From assembly GCA_027605045.1 (NCBI GenBank), contig JAQFWX010000046.1:186001-250000 (forward strand): DNA of 64,000 nt, in the 5' to 3' direction. Shown in pieces: positions 11,335 through 21,417 of this stretch. Every line of letters starts with the position of its first letter. The first letter of the stretch is position 1. The notes under the pieces were generated by a model. It made no database searches and had not been told where the DNA came from. It saw only the letters and a list, made by a program, of their open reading frames with translations. Source of the stretch: Phallus indusiatus (Eukaryota > Basidiomycota > Agaricomycetes > Phallales > Phallaceae). The position numbers were made by a program, and so were the translations under genes.

Positions 11335-11425
11335 TCTAGTCCCCCGAGGCATTGTGAATGGGACTTTTCATGAAAAGGCCGCGCTGGGTTTATGGACTAC
11401 ACAGAAGCCTTGCCGAAACCTCCAC
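11335..11425 (+). pseudogene. Family X 3' scrap (copy G)
   Basis: Translates to VNGTFHEKAALGLWTTQKP, matching the C-terminal end of the family (ERAELGLWMTPKP in copy D), with nothing recognisable upstream. It indicates that the array once extended further downstream. Confidence 0.5.
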
Positions 11426-13940
11426 GAACAAAATCTCATACAATTTGACATGCTATCTCACATGTTATTAGTACACTTCAAGCAACGAAATCTATGTCAT
11501 CACTTACCTAGTCGACTGTCGTAGTCCCTCGTCCTGGCACTCTGCTTCCGCGCGTTCACACATCAGGGAACAGGTGGTGTGCTACGTTGCGCTACATAGG
11601 CTACATAGCGCGTGTAGCCGCGTAGGACATTTCGATGCTTCATAATTCGATGTAGTTGGCCCAGCCAAATTCGTAGAGCTATGTAGTTCTACGAAATCCG
11701 TTTCCTGCGCTGTAGTCGCAACCTTTATCCGTCACTGCCGTTGTTCTTCTGTAGTTATTCTTTATAATGTAGAATCCGTAGAAATATTGTTATTTTAATT
11801 ATATTCACTCTTTTTCCCTTTACGTGTTTGAATTTTTGTGAACTTCAAATATATTAAAGATAGTAAGTAATACAATGGATTTACAATTCTAACTTTAACG
11901 TTCAAGTAATCGTTGCTACTAAATAACTTTGGTACTTAAAAAACTGAACTAAGCCTCAGTAAGTAATAGTTAAGAAGGGAAAGCAGTTGGACGCAAAAGC
12001 AGGACGACGGACTCTTATATAGACAATCTGGTTAACAGGTGCTCGTGGAGCTGTGGAGCAGCAACGCACCAATCATCGTGCTCAGTTTCTCCGCCTCAGG
12101 CGTCATAATAAACATCAGTGTGGAGCGACAGCAAGAAAGTAGTGAGGAAAACGTGGGGACGGCAATGAAGACGGGGACGAGAATATTGGCGAAGAAGAGA
12201 ACGATCATAGGGAAACACAGAATCTGCTCTTACCTTACCTTTGGTCAAGTTCCGCCAAGACCCTCGCGACTATCCAGATCTGTGGCCGAAAGCATTGAGG
12301 ACAAGTTGTGCTGCCATTGAGGTTCGAGAATCTTATAGATGGCGGATGGCGTTGACCGTGACTAAGGTGTGAATTTAGCACTATGTAGATAACAAAAAAA
12401 TACCCAAAATTTTGTACTCACCTTGAAAACACGAAGTTCTACATATTTCATGGTGAACTACATCTTGCTACATTGCCTGACGGTTTTACTGTGGAGCGTT
12501 ACATGATCCTGGGTGAAATTACGTCGGCTTCATAGACGTTCGTATCAAGCGCTGGTTTTGTAGGCGTGTGTAATTTCGCTCCAATTACAAGTGCCGGAAC
12601 CGGTTCCCTGATGCATGCACGCGTGACGCGTTTTCTTTCTACATCTTGCAAGCTGTTCATCATACATTTCAAGAGAATTAATAAGGTGTATTTTTTTGAC
12701 GGGCTTTCAGAAATCATGCCACCCCAGAAGATAGTTAGATGTATCGTTAAGAAATAACCAGAAACTCAGTTTTAACGAACGTACCTCAAGTGGACACAGT
12801 TGAGGAAATAGGCGCCGTGCTATAGCTACTGTAATCACGGCGTGACTGTAAACAAACACTACACTCGCCCTTGCTCAATCATGACAGTTTGACAAAAACG
12901 TCACGTTCTATTAGAAGATCCTAAATAGAGTGAAACGTCTACACGAAGCTTGTCTAAAAAAGGGAGAAGTTCCAAACGCAGGGTTACCACCATTGGTCCA
13001 CCAAAGAGTAAGTCAATATACTGTATAATCAAAGGACTTGAAATTATCACACAGGCGTCCTCAATTCGATCCCAATTGTACCTCACTAACTTGGATTGAT
13101 AGATGCATCAACATAGGAAACACTGTTTGACTGATCCTAGACTTACGCATTGCCAACGTCCAACGAAGATCCCCTTCAAACCTCATATTTTCACCCCATT
13201 CCCTCATCAGCAAATTACATTCAGCACCAGCACCTTCCCGTACAAATCTTTACCATTGTGGAGGAACATCCATCTCGAACGACGCATCTGGCTCCGAAGA
13301 TGTGGTCATAGTCTAGCCTTGGACATCCCTAGAAGCCTGGCGAATATGACATATGCCCAGTCGACGTTCGTGAAGACGAAAACTTCTATGTTTTTTTGTG
13401 TTTAAAGGTCGTTTAGAGCATAATTCGTCGGGTCGTTATTGATCCCGTCCCCCATTAACAAACCCTTGCATTCGCGGCCATCTGTCGCCGTCCGACGGGA
13501 GCGCCTCCGGAATGGCAGGATGCCACGCTTCTTTGGCCTTACTGGCTTATATCTAATACAACAAGCCCACGAGCGATGACAGAGGGGTATGTCGAAAATG
13601 CAACTTAAGCTCCCTGTTCCGGAAGCCCATCATTAAACGTGAGGTACTCGTACTCCTCGTACTCTCGAGGGTTCTCATAAACGAGAGGTCTTCACGACTT
13701 TATAGAAGGGTCCTGCGTCATTTGAACGGCTTAATAGTGTTGAATTTCTGTAAGTTCTGTAAGGAAAAAAAGTCTGAAAGGTATGTTTACTTTTTGTCAA
13801 TGTCGGATATGGATCGATGACCCCGTTGCAGCCAAACGACCCAAGCAAGGGTGAAAATCAATACCGTTTTGAAGACCGCATACGCATGCTGATTTTTAAG
13901 CCAAGATCGGCGGCTTTGAGTCAAATAAGGACCTACTATG
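11426..13940. other. Gene-poor spacer with a GTAG-rich candidate transposon relic
   Basis: No convincing gene. From about 11569 to 12480 there are many short GTAG/CTAC motifs clustered at both ends, with ends reading CAGGTGGTGTGCTACG and, in reverse complement, CAGGCAATGTAGCA. That arrangement resembles a non-autonomous hAT element, but I find no 8-bp target duplication. Open frames at 12039-12320 and 13103-13405 encode nothing I recognise. Confidence 0.35.
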
Positions 13941-13979
13941 TTCAACTCGAGAGTCTGCATAAGGTTACTGCTTCGTTGT

Positions 13980-14105
13980 TCGGGCTGTGATCAAATTCAC
14001 CTGTAACAGGAATACTTTATGAAGTTGCGCTGGGACGGAAAATCTCACGATGGATGTGGAGCAGGGAGAGCTGAAAGAGCTCGCCATGTGTGGTTTGCAT
14101 AATAG
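13980..14105 (+). pseudogene. Family X 3' scrap (copy H)
   Basis: Pieces in shifting frames match copy F: the DNA for YEVRWEG..S..MDV and E-L-K-E-L-A, followed by a G-L-W-like end, is recognisable between the tract TTTATGAAGTTGCGCTGGGA and TGGTTTGCAT. It is degenerate with no open frame. Confidence 0.5.
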
Positions 14106-14694
14106 TTACTATGATAGGTCTCCGCGGTAATGGTGCACAAGTAACGTCAGTACATTTTTCTGGCGGTTTTTCGAACACATGTTTACTTACATAACTCAAA
14201 CACAGCTTAACGAGATAAGAAATTTTTCACTGGCTTTCTCAAAGATTCATTCAAAGCAAAAAAAAAACGGATAACATGACTGATACTATTCCCCAAATAC
14301 TCCCATAACACTGGGCCACGAAGTCTATATACCCAAATAGAGTTGATCCTTGGACGATTTTCTATAATAATTTTCTTTAAATATACACATGGAATTAAAA
14401 CGCTGAGGTTTAAACCGGCCTTTGTACTGAAATATAAATAGTCGATAGCCGCCTGAGAATTTAATCATCGCCGGGAGGTATATAATGCTTACATTGCTTA
14501 TCCAGAAGATCGTGGCTTGTTCCTAGCCTTTGTCTTTCCTTTCCCTTTGAGCCTTTGAGCTTTCCCCCAAACTTTTTTACGCATCCACACACACGGCACA
14601 AACGGCAGAAACCACCGCCTAAGATCGGTGTTTAAAAAAATTTGTCTCCAAAAAGACAAGCAGCTTTCGCAGCTGATTTTCCAATGCGCTTGGA

Positions 14695-16252
14695 ATGACC
14701 ACCTTTCAAACATTGCCCATTGAGTCGATAGAACATGTATTTCTCTTCCTCGAGTCTCCCAAAGACTTGTTACATGTTGCTTTGACATGTAAAGAGTTTC
14801 ATCAACTGATCAACGCAACGCATCGTCTACACTTCCACAGTGTTAGCTGCAGTCCATCAGAGACGTCCTCGGTATTCTGGGAAAAGCTATCCACTTCTCA
14901 GCGTTCATCATCGATGTTTCGATTTTTGGAACTTTGCGATAATTCTCGTTTCCATCAACTCTCAGGTATCCGACAGAAACCCATCTTCCGGATCGATGAA
15001 GCCTTCGTCGAGCAATGGACTGGATCAGAACTTCAGTTGCCTCCGAGTCCTAAAGCGGAGGCTTCTCGTTCCAATTTCGAAACTTTCCTAGCATACTTTC
15101 ACAAATTCACGGACTGCCAATCTATCACCATCCTAGGACGGTTTTCATCGGAAGAATATATTGACATTTTCACCTACATCTCAAACAACTTGTCGCACTA
15201 TCTTGATACGTTTATCGTCAAGAATTTGACACGATTTGTACTTTCCAATGGCTACGTCCCGCGATACACCTTAGAGGTACGTCTTATGTCATCCGAGTCG
15301 TAAAAACTTGTTTCGCTCATGAAAGAAAACTACATAGACCTGCACTTTCATATTTCTGAGAACGTTTTATGTCGATCTCGATTTGTACGACAATCATCTG
15401 TATCCGATATTAGAGCCGTTATTGGACACGATAGTTTTCGACTCCCGAACGTTGGTCAACTTTACTCTGAAGTTAACCTGCTGGGACGCGTGTTTCGTCT
15501 ACCTTCCTTTAATGGAAACTGCTGACTGGCCTTCGCTAAGGAAGCTGGAAGTAGGAGGAAGACTCCAGCTCTTTCACTCTCAAGACAAAACCCCAAATAT
15601 ATACATCGAATTTTTGGAAAGACACCCGCAATTAGAGTGCTTACGCTTGGAGGGGCTCGCTTATGATATCGAGCCGTTCCAAAGCCAACTTCCACTCAAC
15701 ATAATGCCTCAACTCCGATCGCTGCACACCAGTTTCCCCGTTCACACCGATATCCTCCCCCGTCTTCAACACATTTCGAATCTGCAAATATTCGATCCTG
15801 AGACGTACTCACTGGCTCGCTCTCTCCGGAGCTGCACCATCTACACCGACTCGGAATCAACGACTGTGATCGACGACGTCGTCAGGTCTTTCCCAAATCT
15901 GGAGCGTCTTTGTATATATTTCCACAAGTGCACGTGGCGCTGTTCGTTGAACCAATGTGACTGTATCTTGTCTTACAATCCGAAGCAAATAACGAATCTG
16001 CAAAACCTGACGCACTTTGGGATGCTGGCGAAGAACATGAAACAGGAGGTGATGGATGATCTGCTCAAGTTCATAATCACCAATATTCCCAAGCTGTCAT
16101 ACATTTACCTATTTAACGATATACCCAGGCAGTATGAAATTATCAGACGATCGGATGATGATGGTTCTTATGACTTGAAACGTTCGGAGCAACCTTTCTA
16201 TCCGTACTGGTGCGAAAATATTTTTGATGAATTATTGAAGAGTTATTCCTAG
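14695..16252 (+). CDS. F-box protein
   Basis: Predicted substrate-recognition subunit of an SCF ubiquitin ligase. Exons 14695-15276 and 15338-16252 (61-bp intron, phase 0) give 498 aa. The F-box is residues 1-45 (MTTFQTLPIESIEHVFLFLE, then DLLHVALTCKEFHQLI), which would bind Skp1. The rest has leucine-rich-repeat-like spacing (LVNFTLKLTCW, WPSLRKLEVGG, HPQLECLRLEGLA, FPNLERLCIYFHKC, LQNLTHFGMLA) and ends SYIYLFNDIPRQYEIIRR. It is about half identical by eye to the F-box gene at 39836, with the same intron position. Such F-box families are large and fast-evolving in Agaricomycetes; the substrate cannot be guessed. It lies just downstream of the family X array. Confidence 0.85.
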
Positions 16253-17173
16253 CTTTATTATTAATAGTGAGAATATATAACTTTCTTTCACATGTATTTG
16301 TTGCAAAAATCATCTTGTGTTGATATTGTACTTGATGTATGTAGTTAATCAAGTTTTTAGCAAATTTTAACTTTACTATAAATTTTTATTTTACCCTCCC
16401 ATCTGAAGAAAGAAATTCTTTGCAGGAAATACGAAATCCTTAGACTGGCCCTAGCTCCCGCGAGATCATCGACAGCAATGTTCTCTTTGACAATAAATCT
16501 CTGCAAAAATACATAAATTAGAGTCGGAGGGAAGTAGCCCAGCTTCGTAGGTACCATAGACGAAAATTTAAAAGCACGAATATAACGGAGTAAAATATCG
16601 TAAGCCACAGTCTCTCGGTACTCTAGATGTTTTGAACAAGGTCCACACGTTGTCGTCGGTCGAAGAGCACAGGTATTACAGCAGAGGTATTTGTTCTCAA
16701 TGCGGCCAATCATCGGTGGGCGTCAAGACTCGTTCCATGCTGTCTACATTACTTACCTATATCCAGCACAAATATCGATCTTCTTGATCCCTATCGTTAG
16801 CACATTGTAAAACGGATTCTGAGAAACTTGTAAGAAGGCAGAGAAATTTAATTGAGTGTGTCAGAGGCTTACTCGTAAAGACACCTGGTTCCTAAAGTAT
16901 TTATTATCTTCTCAGTTATAATCCATGGGTTCTAAGTAAGACCTGTACATATTTTGATACATTTAAAATAGTGGTGCCATTCACGTAAGCGGCGCCGATG
17001 AAGATTGGATTTCTCTAGACTGTATAGATCAGTACTAGGGATGACGCGCTTGTCCAACAAAGGCCGGCGCCTGCTGGGAGTAAGTTGCTGACTCATCGAA
17101 ACAAAGTTTTACAAACTCCGACATTCCTCAAGATACATCGTCGTGTGCGACGTCAACCCACTAAAACTCCAAG
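16253..17173. other. Intergenic with a doubtful minus-strand frame
   Basis: Between the F-box gene and eS4. A minus-strand frame at 16357-16713 (MIGRIENKYLCCNTCALRPT onward) has a cysteine cluster C-C-x-x-C..C-x-x-C near its start and open sequence upstream to about 16830 (NPFYNVLTIGIKKIDICAGY). It could be one or two exons of a small gene, but nothing is recognisable. The last 200 bp should hold the eS4 promoter; no clear TATA box is seen. Confidence 0.3.
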
Positions 17174-18365
17174 ATGGTGAGTCTTTTCGTCTGTTTAATG
17201 TGTTATGGGAAGAATACTTTGGCCTACTATCGCAAAAATTCCGTTTTTATAACGGTTTGATAAGATGGATGGACTAGTCAACCTATGGATGACGGTTTTC
17301 CCCTCAACGCTGCAAATGGCATTTTTTCTGACTGGGCTGACTTTTTTTTTACCTTTGCTAGGCAAGAGGACCTAAAAAGCATTTAAAGCGTCTCGCAGCT
17401 CCCAGCTCATGGATGCTAGACAAACTCAGTGGAACTTATGTGAGTTCTCAGCCTCAGCTTGAAAAGCCTCGCGCACTTGGCAATTTTGCTAATGTGAGAA
17501 TGGTCGTTTTTGTTGTAGGCTCCTCGTCCATCTCCCGGTCCCCACAAGCTTCGCGAATGTCTTCCCCTCACCATTCTCCTCCGTAATCGTCTCAAGTATG
17601 CTTTGACTGGTCGTGAAGTCACCTTGATCACCGCCCAACGACTTGTGAAGATTGATGGCAAAGTGCGCACTGACACTACCTACCCCACCGGATTCCAAGG
17701 TAAAATATGGTTGCCTCCGTTATATTATTGACTTTTAGATGATTTCTTACTCTTTTCCCGCAGATGTCATTTCTCTAGAGAAGTCTGGCGAACACTTCCG
17801 TATTCTATACGATGTTAAGGGACGATTCACCATTCATCGCATAACCCCTGAAGAAGCCTCCTACAAGCTTTTAAAAGTGAAACGCCTCGCTGTTGGTAAC
17901 CGTGGTGTTCCCCACGTCGTCACCCACGACGGTCGCACTATCCGGTACCCCGACCCTACCATCCGTGCTAACGATACCATCCGCTACGACCTTGAGCAAA
18001 ACAAGATTACGGACTTCGTCAAATTTGACGTTGGAAATGTTTGCATGATTACTGGTGGACGTAACATGGGTCGTGTTGGTGTCATCACCCACCGTGAGAG
18101 ACATCACGGTGGTTTCGACATTGTCCATGTTAAAGACAGCCTTGACCGCTCTTTCGCAACCCGGTACGGTTAAAGATTTATATTGAAACGAGAAAAACAC
18201 TCGAACCTAACAATCGTCTTATTCAATAGTTTAAATAACATCTTTGTCATCGGGCAAGGTAACAAGCCCTGGATCTCTTTACCGAAAGGTAAAGGTAACA
18301 AGCTTACGATTTCCGAAGAAAGGGATCTCAGGAGACGTCGTGCCGCTGCTGCTGCTGAGCAATAA
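17174..18365 (+). CDS. RPS4: 40S ribosomal protein eS4
   Basis: Small-subunit ribosomal protein eS4, a cytosolic ribosome component that binds 18S rRNA. Exons 17174-17176, 17362-17439, 17519-17699, 17764-18163 and 18230-18365 sum to 798 nt, 265 aa, the usual eS4 length. The first exon is only the ATG, followed at once by a 185-bp intron. The mature chain starts [20 protein letters not shown], continues with [15 protein letters not shown] and [12 protein letters not shown], the RNA-binding S4-like region, the KOW-type motif [18 protein letters not shown], and the C-terminal [20 protein letters not shown]. Codon use is more C-ending than in neighbouring genes, as expected for a highly expressed gene. 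The family assignment is certain. Confidence 0.97.
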
Positions 18366-19275
18366 AAGCTTACATCTTGTTTTTATTCGGTGTCTATGCT
18401 TCATACTCTCCATGCTATTTACATGCCGTTGTATGCTTCCTTGATTCCTGTCTTCCACTTCACAAAAATGAACAGAGCATGCAAGTATAATAACCAGTAA
18501 TCCACCTTGTTTACTGTCAAGTCACCGGTCACCCGAGAGCGTATTAAAATTTTCTTTTATATAAATTATCTATATGTTCGGGACGCGTAAGTACGAAGGT
18601 GAACAGATTTTTCGTTTTGTTACCATTGCGGTTAAAACGCATTGTGTTGTAGGATCACGTCTTTGTCAACCGATACACGATAGCATAAAATGCTAATAAC
18701 ACAGGTTGGAGGGACGAACTCTAATCACGCACCTATGAACCACGTCCGAAAGTGGATAGTGCGTAGAAAGAAAGGGAAAAGACAAGAAAAACAAAATTAC
18801 CGTCACGGGAAGGATCCATGCTTCGGATCTTCAAGCGTTCATCGTGCGCCAAGCAATATATGTGGGATTTGCGAATTTTTCGCAGTATCATTGTGATCAA
18901 TAGATATTGGGTCATCCGCCAAAATCTCCGTTTTGCTGACCTGACACTAGGTCGCACCAAGGTCGCACTATTGAATGCCATGCCGGCAGCTGTGTGTCAA
19001 TCTGACAGGCTTCTTTAATTAAGTTTTGATGCCCTACGGTTGTGCGCATTAGCAATATTGTCGCAATCATGATAATCTCAGAAAATGACTCATATCCCTT
19101 TTCAGGCACGACGTGGGTTGCAATTGCGTGATGACCGCATTCATTCAGTGCAGAAAGAACTAGAAGAAAAAAGTCGATTATGTAAGCGCCCGCTATCGCA
19201 CGTTTAAAAACCCGCAGTCAGGCAGTAAATTTGGTCTTTGCTATCTTAACCTAGCTCTCTGACTCTCGTTATTCA
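18366..19275. other. Intergenic, eS4 to arsM
   Basis: About 900 bp between two plus-strand genes. Open frames on either strand are short and unsupported. It presumably contains the eS4 3' UTR and the arsM promoter; no distinct element was recognised. Confidence 0.4.
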
Positions 19276-21124
19276 ATGGCTGCTGCAGTTTTTTCAGAAC
19301 AAAATATTCCCCAGTTGGTTACAGAAGCGTATGGTGCCAAGGCAAAACTTGGCGTGACTTCCGCTTGTAAGAGATAAATTCGAAAAGATTGGAGAGTCTA
19401 TGTTAACCTTGCTGCATATAACAGATGCTAATGGCGTGGCTGAAGCCTTTGGATATACCAAGGAACAACTCGAATCCATCCCTATTGAATCAAACATGGG
19501 GTTGAGTTGTGGAAATCCGGTCGCATCCGCCACTATTAAGCAGGTCAGTCAGTCTGCGATATTCAAGTTGACTTGGAATTCTCACACTACTTAGGGAGAG
19601 GTTGTTGTCGATTTAGGCTCGGGTGGTGGTATCGATATCTTCTTAGCAGCGGCAAAAGTAGGCCCCACCGGTCGTGCGATAGGATTAGATGGATCGGCGG
19701 TAATCCGAATGACCATTTTAAATCTTTTTCGGCTTAGTTTCATATGTAGGACATGATTGCACTTGCTCGTCGCAACGCGGCAAAGAGGAACCTGAAACCT
19801 CCTCAAGTATCTTTTGTCCAAACCTTATTGACGGACGAGCTACCCATCAAATCAGAATCAGTTGATTGCATTTTATCCAACTGCGTGGTCAATTTACTTC
19901 CCCCTCAGGGAAAAGCCGATCTTATGAAGGAGACCTACCGCATTCTGAAACCGGGAGGAAGAATTGTTTTAGATGATGTACGTAAATGCTATTCAAAAAT
20001 CATCTGACGTGTTTGTTACTAACCAACCCAAGATAATTGCCAAGGTTCCTCTTCCAGATGAAATCAGAAACGATATGGGTGCATACGTAGGATGTATTTC
20101 CGGTGCGATTCAAGTAGAGGAATACAGAAAATTACTTGCTGATGCGGGATTCAACCCAAATGGTACAGTCGTTGTTTTCCTTTCATACTAGTTCCGGCAA
20201 GTGATGATGGTTCCGTTTTCACGAAGATGTCTTATTTGTTGATACGAGGAGCGATATAAATGTATATCACACGGCGGATAATGCAGGCACAGCCAATGGC
20301 GTTGGATGCTGCGCTCGTCCTTCCGCTTCCTGCGGTCAGGCTGCAAGCTCAACTGCTACCAACGCATGTGGCCCCAAGAAGGCATATACAAGTGTTGTGG
20401 AAGACCCATCCTTCGACGCGAACAAATGGGTCGGTTAGTGCATATATATTATATCTTTCTTCTCTTCTTATCTTACTATTTCTCTCAGCTTCGTACCAAA
20501 TATATGTTAAGAAAGCCGTCGTTGGAACACCACTCAATCCCCAAAACGCAGTTGACGCCGAACCGGATGTCCTCGAAAGATGGTGGGACCCTTATCCGGT
20601 TGCGAAATCTACTCCTCCTCAGTTAACCCCGGAAGAACTCGCCGATCTCATCCGATCCTCCCCCCTATCTGAAGCGAATCCACACTCGGAATATGCGGTG
20701 ATCGACGTCCGAAGACCCAGTCGTCGTGCTGTGCGTGCGACATCCCTCTTTTTAACGTTTTGCTTGCTTGCCCACTAATGTTACGAATAACGTAGGGCGG
20801 GCGTATTCGAGGCAGTCATCAATTGGCCGCAGATATCCTACCGACCAAGCTCCAGGAACTTTTTGAAACTTACAAGAATACCAAAAAGGTGATATTCCAT
20901 TGCAATGGTTCTTCAAGTGCGCTTCGATGCGCGGGATGGTAAACCTCCTTTTCAGGCTTTGATATACTTCGCTTTTTTTTGATCCGAATTATCACAGGTA
21001 TCAAGACTACTTGAACGATGCAAAAATCCCACATGAGGATTCACAGGCTTACATTTTACAAGGTGGTTTTGAGGGCTGGTTGGCCAAATACGAAAAAGAA
21101 ACAGATTTAGTCGATAGTATTTGA
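19276..21124 (+). CDS. arsM: Arsenite methyltransferase with C-terminal rhodanese/Cdc25-like domain
   Basis: Predicted to methylate arsenite with S-adenosylmethionine. Nine exons (19276-19366, 19425-19543, 19595-19699, 19750-19977, 20033-20162, 20227-20433, 20489-20730, 20796-20938, 20998-21124) keep one frame for 463 aa. Residues 1-300 are ArsM-like: [17 protein letters not shown] (SAM-binding motif), [13 protein letters not shown], and the three expected cysteines in [16 protein letters not shown] and YVGCISGA. A Cys-rich [11 protein letters not shown] stretch follows. From about residue 340 the chain carries a rhodanese fold: [40 protein letters not shown] and [13 protein letters not shown], like Cdc25/Acr2 arsenate reductases. 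The active loop has Ala where the CX5R motif expects Arg. The fusion could couple arsenate reduction to methylation; that is inference. Confidence 0.85.
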
Positions 21125-21417
21125 ATGTCAAGTAGTTATGTATTTTTATGGGGCGTTAGGACCGCTCAAAGTAATCCAGCTCAAGTCCCGGCCTTCTGAA
21201 TTTCACACCGACACCGAACCATCTCGAAAACAAAAGTAGATTAAGTTATATTTACATGGATCTTCTTTCTATCAATGACAATACTGGGATGGGGGGTGGT
21301 GAGAATGAGAATGATGGAATGATAAAGAGCACAACATTGACAACAGAGGTGAAAAGAAAAAAGTAGGGGGAAATATAAAAAGAAAAAGAAAAAAGAAAAA
21401 AAGAACAGACAAACAAA

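Noticed and set aside
12039..12320. 93-codon plus-strand frame
   Set aside because: Lies in the GTAG-rich region; no recognisable protein, no splice partners.
13103..13405. 100-codon plus-strand frame rich in His, Pro and Phe
   Set aside because: Composition atypical, no homology seen, no promoter or splice signals.
17871..18200. Minus-strand 109-codon frame over eS4
   Set aside because: Lies opposite the main eS4 exon, which is certain; no independent support.
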